Below are positions 9,201-16,288 of a stretch of 35,397 bases of DNA, one piece after another. Location: positions 1-35,397 of the forward strand of contig NZ_AUHJ01000025.1 of assembly GCF_000423125.1 (NCBI RefSeq). The letters are read 5' to 3'. The stretch's first letter is position 1. Every line of letters begins with the position of its first letter. The stretch is from Haliea salexigens DSM 19537 (GTDB taxonomy: Bacteria > Pseudomonadota > Gammaproteobacteria > Pseudomonadales > Halieaceae). The notes below the pieces were generated by a model that made no database searches, was not told the DNA's origin, and saw only the letters and a list, made by a program, of their open reading frames with translations. A program made the translations under genes and the position numbers.

Positions 9201-9479
9201 CCGGAACAGGACATCAGTGCCGCGGTGACTGAGCTCGACGTAGCGATTCTCGACGCAACCAACCTCATTCAGGATCGCTGTGCGAAGAGTGCGAGCGGCG
9301 GTAGCAGTCTGGTGATTACCGGTCACAGTACCGTGCCGGAGACGGATGACGATTATCTGGCCAGCCCGTTTGTGCTCAGCGGCACGGAAGATGGCGGGGC
9401 CTCCTTGCACTCGGAGGGTAACCCCAGTGCCGGGATGCAGCTTGTATTGACACAGAGTTGGGGATCGAAATGCGATTAG
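6270..9479 (+). CDS. TpsA filamentous-haemagglutinin-type exoprotein
   Basis: The protein has 1069 residues. A signal peptide (about 1-33) is followed by a TPS secretion domain (about 35-180) with NNLFQSFSSF (65-74) and NPNGIFIG (131-138). The long remainder is a predicted beta-helix of degenerate repeats around S-x-x-G-x-G-x-A-G, rich in Gly, Ser and Ala. The C-terminus carries an LVITG motif and ends SKCD. Apart from C24 in the signal peptide, the only cysteines are C1004 and C1068, which could form a terminal disulfide loop. The partner transporter TpsB begins inside the last codons of this gene. The expected role is a secreted or surface-held adhesin-like fibre; the ligand is unknown. Confidence 0.9.
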   Translation: MRKINVGRTKRQSRLFTVLFAVQCLSLSGAHGAAVFDGTVGPNSEGATRAGIFEIGQGDGEVAGNNLFQSFSSFSLSSGEQATFTHSAANIQHIIARVTGFQPTEIQGAMQVRRNSGGTLSPTSAALWMLNPNGIFIGDGASFDPQSTFVFSSANRLGFDNGDDFYSHETTISSELSIANPAGFGFLDQQDLPSGVTPRGIVLALSDVDSTNTPLLLSNMSLVGTSVDPDIAGVTVVGDITAAVDPTSPLAPGDSSQFQAFNLALGALAPGGVLAIDTSAGYTLSAAENVGLADIVIENSNLLFSDNAVVPVSRFSLLADRLLIQNSFISTFALLQPTDFSLRAISSMQLRGSVVQTATATLANAGTIRIDTSNYEQIGGLVSSRVLDLGAETGDSGNIIFGGSASLPMKDFLLRQGRIQTSSIGAGNAGDIVVLGTEDVSLLGTSGSRAFIASLADGLGDAGDLLLFGNRINAEFTDIFSSGSNFSAPGLISLQSGADGLYLHNTSLLGGFNVQGVGASIALLSAGDIALTTEAERAVISTGTGGKQDGGAILVAATGDLTLRGQFDITSNVLGEESEGGSGGEISLQGRSVLLEQTQGAANASNISSFTATAGRGADVSIVAEGTLTVSGEHAITSSTVGTGMAGAVVLRGDDIAVSAASPTTLSSSSLGVGDAGRVDMLAEGALFLSGVEVGSIAADQGAAGVIRASGSSIEIENATFSTATGANDINSSPGQITLEAGGELGVRESFLQSSTGALAPAGQVRMTAGTALTLDNVSVQSASTGDGASGSILVSSAGSVSIDGVDTELLTNSQGANDAGDVSIVAGDVLRFEGGGFVQTSAVGSGNAGTILLSADEVQLNWARIEGTSENAGGGDINIFGRDIYLDSDPASGGIVFITASSASSDADGNGGSITLGDPAAPADLVLVRNSGLTASANAGNGGLIDINAASFLRDARSVFQVTSTLGEEGSLEINSPEQDISAAVTELDVAILDATNLIQDRCAKSASGGSSLVITGHSTVPETDDDYLASPFVLSGTEDGGASLHSEGNPSAGMQLVLTQSWGSKCD

Positions 9480-11302
9480 TCTTTACAACACTGCGTGCGC
9501 CGTCCGGGGCGAAAGGCCGACTTCGCGGGACATTTCTGGGGACATTTCTCGTCGCCCTCAGCCTTCCGGTGTTCGCGCAGCCCTCGGGTATAGGATCCGG
9601 GCTCGGGCAGAATATTGAGCGGGGTTTCTCCAGTGGAACTGACGGGTTTGATGAGCCCAGCTTTGAGCTGGACGTTGAACCGAATTCGAGCATGCCGACT
9701 CCGCAGGTGCTGCCGTCGCCGATGCTGCAAGAGGAGGGGCAGCCAGCTGCGGTGTTGTTTTCGCCTCTGGCAGTCACTGACATTGTAGTACGCGGGAATA
9801 CCGTGTTTCCGGCACAAGAGATTGATGCAATCGTGGCGCCGTTTGAGAATCGCGATTTGTCCTCCGAGAATGTTCAGGAGTTGCTGCGCCGCCTGTCGCT
9901 CTTGTACTTCAATCGCGGTTACGTCAACTCCGGTGTGGTGTTACCTGAGGGTGACCCTGCGCCGGGCATCCTTGTTTTGCGCGCTATCGAAGGCGAGCTT
10001 CAGGAGGTTCAGATCCTTGAGAACGACCGGCTATCCCCGGCCTATCTCGAATCGAGGTTACGCCAGCATGTCGCAAGTCCGCTGAATCTGGACGATCTTC
10101 AGAACAGTCTCCGCATGCTTGAGCTTAACCCGCTGATACGCCAGGTGAACGGGGTGTTGGTGCCAGGGCTGACGCAGGGCACGGCAGACCTGCGGTTACG
10201 TATCAGCGAGGAGAATCCATTGCGTTTGGGCATGTCGCTGGATAATTATCGCTCTCCCAGCGTTGGTGCTGAACGTGTACTGGTAACGCTTGAGCATTTA
10301 AATCTGACCCGGCGCGCAGACCGGCTGGCACTGGCTGTCAGCGCCAGCGAGGGTTTACAGGATGCCTACATATCGTATCAGCTGCCCGTTAGCAGCAGGG
10401 AAACCCGTCTTAAGGTCGAGTATCAGCGTGGCAATTCAGAAGTGGTAGAGGCGCCCTTTGACGAGCTGGACATTGAGAGCGACACCGAGTCGTGGGCAGT
10501 CTCCGTCAGTCACCCACTGGTCAATAGCGTGGATCGCTATGTGACGCTCACGGCTGGCCTCGGTCATAGTGCCACGGATACGTCGCTGTTAGGTCGGCCC
10601 TTCTCGTTTTCTTTGGGAGCTCGGAATGGACAGATAGCCGCCACGAATGCAAGCATTGGTGGCGAGTGGATAGCGCGCGGCGATTACCAGGTGCTGGCCC
10701 TGCGGGCAACGCTGCGCTACGGTCTCGACCTGTTTGGTGCCACCATGATTCCCGACGGTGCACCGCAAGTACAATTCGATACCGGTGCGGAAATTCCGGA
10801 AAGCGATTTCACGGCATTGCTCACGCAGATCCAGTATGCGCGACGGCTTCCCTTCCGCAACAGCCAGATTGTATTCAGTGGTGTCTGGCAGGAAGCATTT
10901 GACCCCTTGCTGTCTGTCGAGAAGCTTGCCATCGGCGGTGTGTACTCGGTGCGCGGTTTCCGCGAAAATCAGCTGGTGCGCGATAATGGTATCTCTGCTT
11001 CACTGGAGTGGCGCGTTCCCATTTTCGTCAATGATTCCGGTTACAGCCGTTGGAATCTTACCGCTGTGCCATTCGTCGATTATGGTCGCAGCTGGGATGA
11101 AGATGACAATTTGTCTACCAGTAAAGCCGCGGAGCTCAGTAGTGTGGGCCTGGGGTTGCGCTGGCAGCCGAAAGAATACATCAATGCGAGCGTGTACTAC
11201 GGTGAACGTATTGACGACGATGACGTTACCACGCCTGGAAGCAACGACCTGCAAGATGATGGTTTTCATCTCGCTGTGGTTTTCCACTGGCCGTTCGACT
11301 AA
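9470..11302 (+). CDS. TpsB outer membrane transporter (ShlB/FhaC/HecB family)
   Basis: The protein has 610 residues from the ATG at 9470, which overlaps the tpsA stop by 10 bases and has GGGG at 9460-9463; a TTG four codons upstream is the alternative. A signal peptide ends near residue 37 (PVFAQ). POTRA-type domains follow (about 100-260), including a VVRGNTVFPAQEI segment. The rest is a 16-strand-type barrel with the diagnostic VRGF motif at 494-497 and an aromatic C-terminal end. Known TpsB proteins recognise the TPS domain and move the exoprotein across the outer membrane, so the cargo is the protein at 6270. The gene ends just before a convergent phosphatase gene. Confidence 0.92.
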   Translation: MRLVFTTLRAPSGAKGRLRGTFLGTFLVALSLPVFAQPSGIGSGLGQNIERGFSSGTDGFDEPSFELDVEPNSSMPTPQVLPSPMLQEEGQPAAVLFSPLAVTDIVVRGNTVFPAQEIDAIVAPFENRDLSSENVQELLRRLSLLYFNRGYVNSGVVLPEGDPAPGILVLRAIEGELQEVQILENDRLSPAYLESRLRQHVASPLNLDDLQNSLRMLELNPLIRQVNGVLVPGLTQGTADLRLRISEENPLRLGMSLDNYRSPSVGAERVLVTLEHLNLTRRADRLALAVSASEGLQDAYISYQLPVSSRETRLKVEYQRGNSEVVEAPFDELDIESDTESWAVSVSHPLVNSVDRYVTLTAGLGHSATDTSLLGRPFSFSLGARNGQIAATNASIGGEWIARGDYQVLALRATLRYGLDLFGATMIPDGAPQVQFDTGAEIPESDFTALLTQIQYARRLPFRNSQIVFSGVWQEAFDPLLSVEKLAIGGVYSVRGFRENQLVRDNGISASLEWRVPIFVNDSGYSRWNLTAVPFVDYGRSWDEDDNLSTSKAAELSSVGLGLRWQPKEYINASVYYGERIDDDDVTTPGSNDLQDDGFHLAVVFHWPFD

Positions 11303-11338
11303 CCAGGTGATGTGTGCATGACAGTGGCGCGTGGCGTG

Positions 11339-12373
11339 TTAGTCGTGCGCGATCAGGGCCAGTAGCGACGTTAGTGCGGTGGTTCGGTCCAGCGCGTAAA
11401 GCATCCCGGCCAACAGGATCAAGCTGATTGTGGTGCCAGTGAGTATGCGCCCCACACTGATCTTTTTCCCCGCCTGAGGCGACTGCACAGCCGCCGCGGG
11501 GAGCGCCAGTGTCTGGCTATGGTGCGCCGCTTTGTAGTTGATCTGAGTATCACCCGCTGCACCGCTCTCCGCCAGGTGCCAGCGGTTGTCTGCCCCGTAG
11601 CGCATGAACGCCAGTGTCGATTCGGTTTCGGCAGGTGGAGTCAGTTTCGGCACGCGTATGACGATGCAGCTCGCGTTGTCCTGTCCTCCTCCACCAACGG
11701 CGGCCTCGACCAGCGATCTGGCACAGACTTCTGCACTTTCTCCCGAAGCGAGAGTTTCAATTACCCGTCTCTCGGAGAGTTCGCCGCTGACCCCGTCGCT
11801 GCACAGCATCACCACACACGGCGTCTTCAATGAGCCTTCCTTGTAGGCAGTAACGGGAGTGCCACTGCGGCTCCCCAGTGCCTGGCTGATAACGTTCTTC
11901 TGCGGGTGATGCTCTATCTCGGCAAAATCCAGCTGGGCCGTGTCTACCAGTGACTGCACCAGAGAGTGGTCCTTGCTCAGGAGCTGGAGTTCGCCGTCCC
12001 AGACATAGGCGCGACTGTCGCCTACCCAGGCGAGTTGCAGTTGTGCGTTCTTCAGGGTTACCGCGACAGCGGTAGAGGCCGAACCGGGAACTCCCTCGCC
12101 GCGTGCAGCGGCGCTGAGAACTTCTGCATGAGCCTGGTCCATTGCCGCATTCAACGACAGCCCCGCGCGCAAGCCTGCTTCCAGGGTAGCGCAAACGATA
12201 CGACTGGCGACTTCACCTCCCTGTATGCCACCTACGCCATCCGCCACCGCATACAGCCCGAGTTCGTCACATACAAGCAAAGCGTCTTCGTTGTGGCGTC
12301 GGGCTCCTACGTGGCTGTACCCAGCTGTGTCTAATGCCGTCACCAATCCTTTCTCCCGATCTTCCTGAGCCAT
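11339..12373 (-). CDS. PP2C-family protein phosphatase with C-terminal membrane segment
   Basis: The protein has 344 residues. The PP2C domain (about 12-250) shows RRHNED (metal ligand D30), VADGVGG (D45), WVGDSRAY, CSDG and GGGGQDN, all expected for an active Mn/Mg-dependent Ser/Thr phosphatase. A single hydrophobic segment near the C-terminus (ILTGTTISLILLAGMLYAL) probably anchors it with the catalytic domain in the cytoplasm. It lies 18 bases after the lipoprotein gene on the same strand and shares its sigma-54 promoter by inference. It is the natural antagonist of the kinase at 1936, as in kinase-PP2C-FHA sets such as PpkA-PppA-Fha1. The Shine-Dalgarno is weak, so translation may depend on the upstream gene. 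Confidence 0.92.
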   Translation of the reverse strand: MAQEDREKGLVTALDTAGYSHVGARRHNEDALLVCDELGLYAVADGVGGIQGGEVASRIVCATLEAGLRAGLSLNAAMDQAHAEVLSAAARGEGVPGSASTAVAVTLKNAQLQLAWVGDSRAYVWDGELQLLSKDHSLVQSLVDTAQLDFAEIEHHPQKNVISQALGSRSGTPVTAYKEGSLKTPCVVMLCSDGVSGELSERRVIETLASGESAEVCARSLVEAAVGGGGQDNASCIVIRVPKLTPPAETESTLAFMRYGADNRWHLAESGAAGDTQINYKAAHHSQTLALPAAAVQSPQAGKKISVGRILTGTTISLILLAGMLYALDRTTALTSLLALIAHD

Positions 12374-12391
12374 GACTGCTTGATCTCGCGC

Positions 12392-14068
12392 CTACTGGAC
12401 TTCCTCATACTCGATCCATTCCTGCTGGTTCATGCCCGGATCCAGGCGGGGATCGTAGTTGGGGTTGTCGCTACCCAGGTAGCGCTCATCCTGATTCACC
12501 CAGTACTGATTGCTGCCACTTTGAACATTGTAGCGGTTGCCGGTTTCCGGATTGGCAATGACGGTACGGTCGCCAATGGCGTTGATGGTGCGCTGATGCC
12601 CCGCACTGTTCATCTGGTCGCGGTTCATATAGCCCTGGTGATTGATGTCTGAGATTTCGCTATAGATTCTCCCGGTTTCAGCGGCTGCGTTGCCTGCGGC
12701 GCGCAGTGAATTCATACGTGCAACATGCTGCCTGCTGCTGGCTTGTGACCGTGCTCTGTCCTGCTGATTTCTGAGTGCGAGCCACTGCGGGTTGGTCTGA
12801 GCGTTGATGAGGCCGTTGATCAGGGCATCGCGCGCTGCGGGGAAATGCTCGTGCGGTGCCTCCAGATACTGCGACATCAGAATCCAGTACGATGAAGGCT
12901 GGCTATAGGCTATGTTGATGTTGACGATGGAGACATATGACATACCCTGGTTATCAGTCCACTCCAGTGCATACGATTTGGCGTCAAGTTGCTGCGGCAT
13001 GGCGCTGTAATACTGCGAACTATCCTGTAGTGATTTTCGCGCCAGCTGCGGGAGTTCATAGGTGCGGGTCAGCTTCCTCCCGGTCTGCTCCGCGATCGGC
13101 ATGAAAAACCGCTGCGTGATTACTTCTATGGGCATGGGCGGCTGATTGGTTGTGCCCTGCATCTGAAACATCTGTGCCATGTCCGGATTGTTGGTGAATT
13201 GGAAGGTGGCACCGCCGGCAGCGCTGACGCGTATCTTGTTCGGGCCCTCGTAGGTAAATTCCTTGTTGTCAGTGAGTTGAGTCCAGTCCGCCGGCAGGGG
13301 AATACGGCTACTGGCCATCCCGGTTCTGGCATCCATCGTCACAAAATACTTGATTGGTGCCGGTTCTCCTGTACGGCTGTGGTTTGTCGCTGGGTGCTCC
13401 TGTAGCCCGTTGTTGGCTGCTGCAGTGGTCGGCGCATTGGGGCGGGAGTTGATCGCTTGACCGGCAGCCCTGCCGTCAACCTGGATCGAAAAACTGTCGA
13501 ATCGATAACTACCCAGATGGCTGGCAACAACACCTACCGCACCGCGGCCGAGGCTGTCATTGCCAAGGCTGGCTTTTTCAGTACCGTTCACCAGCAGTGC
13601 GATTTCGTTTCCCCGCTCGCGAATGGTAAGGGTGATCCTGTCTGTTACCGATGTACCCAGAGAGAACGCCGTTTTTTCATGAAACCCGGTACTGTCCATG
13701 GCATGCAGGCTTGCCATGCCGTTTCCACCTACGGTGAAGAGAAAGTAGGACTTGGGGTTTTCCTGAAATCCATAGAGAAGCCCGGCCTGCGAGCCGGGTT
13801 CGGACTGCAGCAGCGTCACATCCACGGAAACCTCCCGACGCCCTTCCTCGGCGGCGCGGGCGTTGACGTAGTAGTAGCGTATCGCGCCTGGCTCGGTCGC
13901 ATTGGTCATCGTGACGCCGCCGTCAGAATTTTTTACACGCCAGCCACCGTCATCCGATTCCTGGATAACCGCGCTCAAGGGTCCCATGCCGGCAGTGGCG
14001 GGTTCGTCCGAGCACGCCAGAACAAGGGCTGTGCAGGCGGCCAGAAGGCAAAAATTCAAACGTTTCAT
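12392..14068 (-). CDS. Large predicted lipoprotein of unknown function
   Basis: The protein has 558 residues. The start at 14068 is chosen for an upstream AGGA and because it gives a lipoprotein signal with cysteine at residue 19 (LVLACSD); the longer open frame to 14671 runs through the promoter and has no natural protein character. Residues about 45-190 look like a concanavalin/LamG-type beta-sandwich, with a segment reading LLYGFQENPKSYFLFTVGG. The middle and C-terminal regions (about 220-558) are not recognised; the end is rich in Asn, Gln, Tyr and Pro and contains NPETGNRYNVQSGS. It is the first gene of a two-gene unit with the PP2C and is preceded by a sigma-54 promoter. A cell-envelope role in the secretion cluster is inferred from context only. 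Confidence 0.75.
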   Translation of the reverse strand: MKRLNFCLLAACTALVLACSDEPATAGMGPLSAVIQESDDGGWRVKNSDGGVTMTNATEPGAIRYYYVNARAAEEGRREVSVDVTLLQSEPGSQAGLLYGFQENPKSYFLFTVGGNGMASLHAMDSTGFHEKTAFSLGTSVTDRITLTIRERGNEIALLVNGTEKASLGNDSLGRGAVGVVASHLGSYRFDSFSIQVDGRAAGQAINSRPNAPTTAAANNGLQEHPATNHSRTGEPAPIKYFVTMDARTGMASSRIPLPADWTQLTDNKEFTYEGPNKIRVSAAGGATFQFTNNPDMAQMFQMQGTTNQPPMPIEVITQRFFMPIAEQTGRKLTRTYELPQLARKSLQDSSQYYSAMPQQLDAKSYALEWTDNQGMSYVSIVNINIAYSQPSSYWILMSQYLEAPHEHFPAARDALINGLINAQTNPQWLALRNQQDRARSQASSRQHVARMNSLRAAGNAAAETGRIYSEISDINHQGYMNRDQMNSAGHQRTINAIGDRTVIANPETGNRYNVQSGSNQYWVNQDERYLGSDNPNYDPRLDPGMNQQEWIEYEEVQ

Positions 14069-14110
14069 AGTGACTATCCTGAAAATGAAGCGGGTACGAT
14101 GAAAACCTAT

Positions 14111-14128
14111 TGCAGAAAAGATGCCAGC
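14111..14128 (-). promoter_or_regulatory. Sigma-54 (-24/-12) promoter of the lipoprotein-PP2C unit
   Basis: Read on the minus strand, CTGGCATCTTTTCTGCAA spans 14127-14110, with GG at 14125-14124 and GC at 14113-14112, exactly 10 bases apart. It differs from the peptide 1 promoter core at essentially one internal base. The predicted start is near 14100, leaving a 32-base leader that contains the AGGA ribosome site before the ATG at 14068. Confidence 0.78.
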
Positions 14129-14369
14129 TCCACTGTTGTGCCATTGAAAAAATATAAGCCACTGTTTTTCTGATAGAAATAACCAATACGGATGCGTGCG
14201 CCCGGCGGCAGTGTCACGTGGCGCCCGACGAAAAGGTGTGACGCATGGAAACGAAATTGGGCGCTTGTCGTGATTGCAACAACATTTAGCGTGGCGCTTC
14301 CCTGCGCGGGCTTGAACAGGCAGTGCAAGGGAGACACGGCGCCAGCAGTCGGCAAGCGTGCTGGCCGAT

Positions 14370-14385
14370 GTGTCGAACCTGACAC
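14370..14385. promoter_or_regulatory. Candidate upstream activator site
   Basis: A perfect 5-base inverted repeat, GTGTC-N6-GACAC, lies about 245 bases upstream of the minus-strand sigma-54 promoter and about 290 bases upstream of the plus-strand one. That is a reasonable enhancer distance for both. A looser relative, GTGTC-N9-GACAT, occurs at 19-37 about 108 bases upstream of the peptide 1 promoter. No equivalent was found before peptide 2, which weakens the case. Confidence 0.25.
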
Positions 14386-14672
14386 GAAGAGTGCCAGTGT
14401 CCGCTACGCGGCAGCACCAACAATCTGTGCCGTTTTCCAGACGGGATGTATAATGAACTGAGTGTTGATAAATTTGTTTGTCACACCCATACAAATAAAT
14501 AAGAAACGTTCGAATTATAAAAACAATAAGTAGGCAGGCGGCCTTCCGTGTCGGTACAGGAATAGCGAGTCTGCGCCAAGGAGGTGGTGCCTGTGTCCAG
14601 CCACGCCGCGTTTTGCGCTTTTTTTCACTCGAACAGCCGCTCCAGGTGTTTTTTCTTCCAGCAGTTCTCACA

Positions 14673-14690
14673 TTGGCCCGTGTCTTGCTT
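14673..14690 (+). promoter_or_regulatory. Sigma-54 (-24/-12) promoter of the exporter operon
   Basis: TTGGCCCGTGTCTTGCTT matches the sigma-54 consensus TTGGCACG-N4-TTGCTT with one mismatch. GG lies at 14675-14676 and GC at 14687-14688, 10 bases apart. The predicted start is near 14700, leaving a leader of about 100 bases before the ATG at 14800. Its position inside the longer open frame supports that downstream start. If used, it would make the sigma-54 activator at 24041, at the end of this operon, part of its own regulon. Confidence 0.72.
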
Positions 14691-14799
14691 TCTATTTGTC
14701 AGAGAGAGTGCGTCTGGAAGCCATCAGCGCGGCTCGTTGGCGGCGCAGCTTGCGCCGGATTTGCCAGGTATTGGCAGCGTGCAGGCAGGGGAAAATACT

Positions 14800-16260
14800 A
14801 TGCAGCAACTGAGCTTCTATAAGCAGCGCCGCAGGTGCGCCCATGCGGTGATGACTTGCCTTCTTGCAGTCGGCCTGATGGCCTGTGCTGCGGGTGGTGG
14901 AAGCGGTGACCTGAAGCTGCCGGACATTGAAACCCCCGCCCGCTGGTCCACACCAGCCGGCGTCAGGACATCGGCACGGGAAACTATTCAACCGCAGTGG
15001 TGGCACGGTTTCTCTGACGCATACCTTGATGGTCTGGTTGCCGAGAGTATCGATGGCAACCTGGATTTGCGTATTGCGGTGGCCCGTATAGGTGAAGCGG
15101 GTGCGGCGCTGGGGCAGGTTGAGGCAGGGCGTCTTCCGACGGTCTCCGCAGGCGTAGGCGCTACCGTACAAGGCGCACGCAACCCGATGACTGGCGACAT
15201 GGAGACCTCCAACAGCTACAGCACCAACGCGGAACTCGGTTGGGAAATTGATATATGGGGCAAGCTGGAAAAAGGGGTCAGTGCGCGCAAAGCCGCTTAT
15301 CAAGCGGGAGAGGCGGACTGGCGAGCCACCTACCTCACAACGGTCTCCCGCGTCGCCACCACCTATTTCCTGATCCGTAGCCTCGACGAACAGATTGACC
15401 TGCAACAAAGGTCGCTTGCGGCGGCTCAACGCATCTACACAATCTACGAAAATCAGCACCGGGAAGGCATTGGTGCGAATACACCGGTACTGCGTCAAAA
15501 AGCGGAGTTGAATACCCTGAAGCGGCGCCTTCTTGACCTCGAGCGTGAGCGTGAAATCGCCGAGAATGCCATCGCGACTTTACTCGGAAAACCGGCGGGT
15601 AGTATTGATGTGCCGGTCGCACCATTGCGCGAGACTGTAAAATTAATGGACATTCCGGGGGGGCTACCCTCAGACCTGCTGACCCGCCGACCGGATATCG
15701 TGGCCGCTCAGTATCGGGTGCTGGAAGCGTATGAGCTGGTTGGCGAAGCCGAATTGGCACGGCTCCCCTCCATAAGCCTCACGGCCAACAGCGGAGGTGG
15801 CGGCAATCTCGCGAGTACCTCGCTTTCCGCTCTCGTAAAATCCTTCACGTTCGGCATTGGGCCCTCGATAAATATCCCGATATTCGATCCCAAATTGAAA
15901 GCTCGGGTGAAGTCGCGGGAAGCCTCCGCCAAAGTGAGTGAGGAGCAGTACAGGAAAACCGTAATCCTGGCGTTCCAGGAAGTGGAGAATGCGCTGGTGA
16001 ATCTGGGTAGCCGGCAGTTGCAAAAACGCGAGCTGGAAGAGGAAGTTGAGCATCTGCGTGTTGTCGCGCGGCAGACACGGGCGCAATTGGAAGTCGGTAT
16101 CGTGACCCAGTTGGAAGTGCTGGAGTCAGAGCGGCGTTTGTTGAACTCAAACCAGTCATTACTGCAAAACCACCAACAGATCCTGAGTGACACGGTCGAT
16201 CTGTACAAAGCCATGGGTGGCGGCTGGAGCGAAGACATGCTGGAGCTGGGGGAATCGTGA
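14800..16260 (+). CDS. Outer membrane factor, NodT/TolC-type lipoprotein
   Basis: The protein has 486 residues from the ATG at 14800, chosen for AGGGGA at 14787-14792, a clean lipoprotein signal with cysteine at residue 29 (LLAVGLMAC) and a sigma-54 promoter upstream; an in-frame extension to 14584 lacks protein character. Two outer-membrane-efflux repeats are recognisable: the WWHGFSDAYLDGLV start, the NLDLRIAVARIGEA helix, and later LLTRRPDIVAAQYRVLEAYELVGEAELARLP-type sequence. Such proteins form trimeric outer membrane channels with HlyD-type adaptors. It heads an operon with the FHA, HlyD, PPIase and C39-ABC genes, so it most likely completes the peptide exporter. NodT proteins usually serve RND pumps, so the pairing with an ABC exporter is somewhat unusual. 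Confidence 0.9.
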   Translation: MQQLSFYKQRRRCAHAVMTCLLAVGLMACAAGGGSGDLKLPDIETPARWSTPAGVRTSARETIQPQWWHGFSDAYLDGLVAESIDGNLDLRIAVARIGEAGAALGQVEAGRLPTVSAGVGATVQGARNPMTGDMETSNSYSTNAELGWEIDIWGKLEKGVSARKAAYQAGEADWRATYLTTVSRVATTYFLIRSLDEQIDLQQRSLAAAQRIYTIYENQHREGIGANTPVLRQKAELNTLKRRLLDLEREREIAENAIATLLGKPAGSIDVPVAPLRETVKLMDIPGGLPSDLLTRRPDIVAAQYRVLEAYELVGEAELARLPSISLTANSGGGGNLASTSLSALVKSFTFGIGPSINIPIFDPKLKARVKSREASAKVSEEQYRKTVILAFQEVENALVNLGSRQLQKRELEEEVEHLRVVARQTRAQLEVGIVTQLEVLESERRLLNSNQSLLQNHQQILSDTVDLYKAMGGGWSEDMLELGES

Positions 16261-16288
16261 TCAATTGCAACAAGCAGGGGCAGTTTTT

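Larger units (their letters stand above)
14069..14799. other. Divergent regulatory region between lipoprotein and outer-membrane-factor genes
   Basis: About 730 bases separate the divergent starts. Seen here are a minus-strand sigma-54 promoter (14110-14127), a plus-strand sigma-54 promoter (14673-14690), an inverted repeat GTGTC-N6-GACAC at 14370-14385 between them, and an AT-rich stretch (about 14455-14535). AAGGAGG at 14578-14584 precedes GTG codons that are in frame with the downstream gene but lie upstream of its predicted promoter. Open frames in the region have unconvincing composition. No gene is called. Confidence 0.55.

Noticed and set aside
14107-14461. Small open frames on both strands in the divergent regulatory region
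   Set aside because: No ribosome site, unnatural composition and overlap with a sigma-54 promoter; treated as noncoding.
14069-14671. Minus-strand N-terminal extension of the lipoprotein to 759 residues
   Set aside because: It would bury the lipoprotein signal, crosses a sigma-54 promoter and has unnatural composition.
14773-14786. Second GG-N10-GC element before the outer membrane factor gene
   Set aside because: It would start transcription about two bases before the ATG, after the ribosome site, and its -12 half (AGGCA) is poor.
14584-14799. Upstream start of the outer membrane factor after AAGGAGG at 14578-14584
   Set aside because: The ribosome-site match is good, but the extension has no signal-peptide logic and lies largely upstream of the predicted transcript start near 14700. 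It could at most be a leader peptide.
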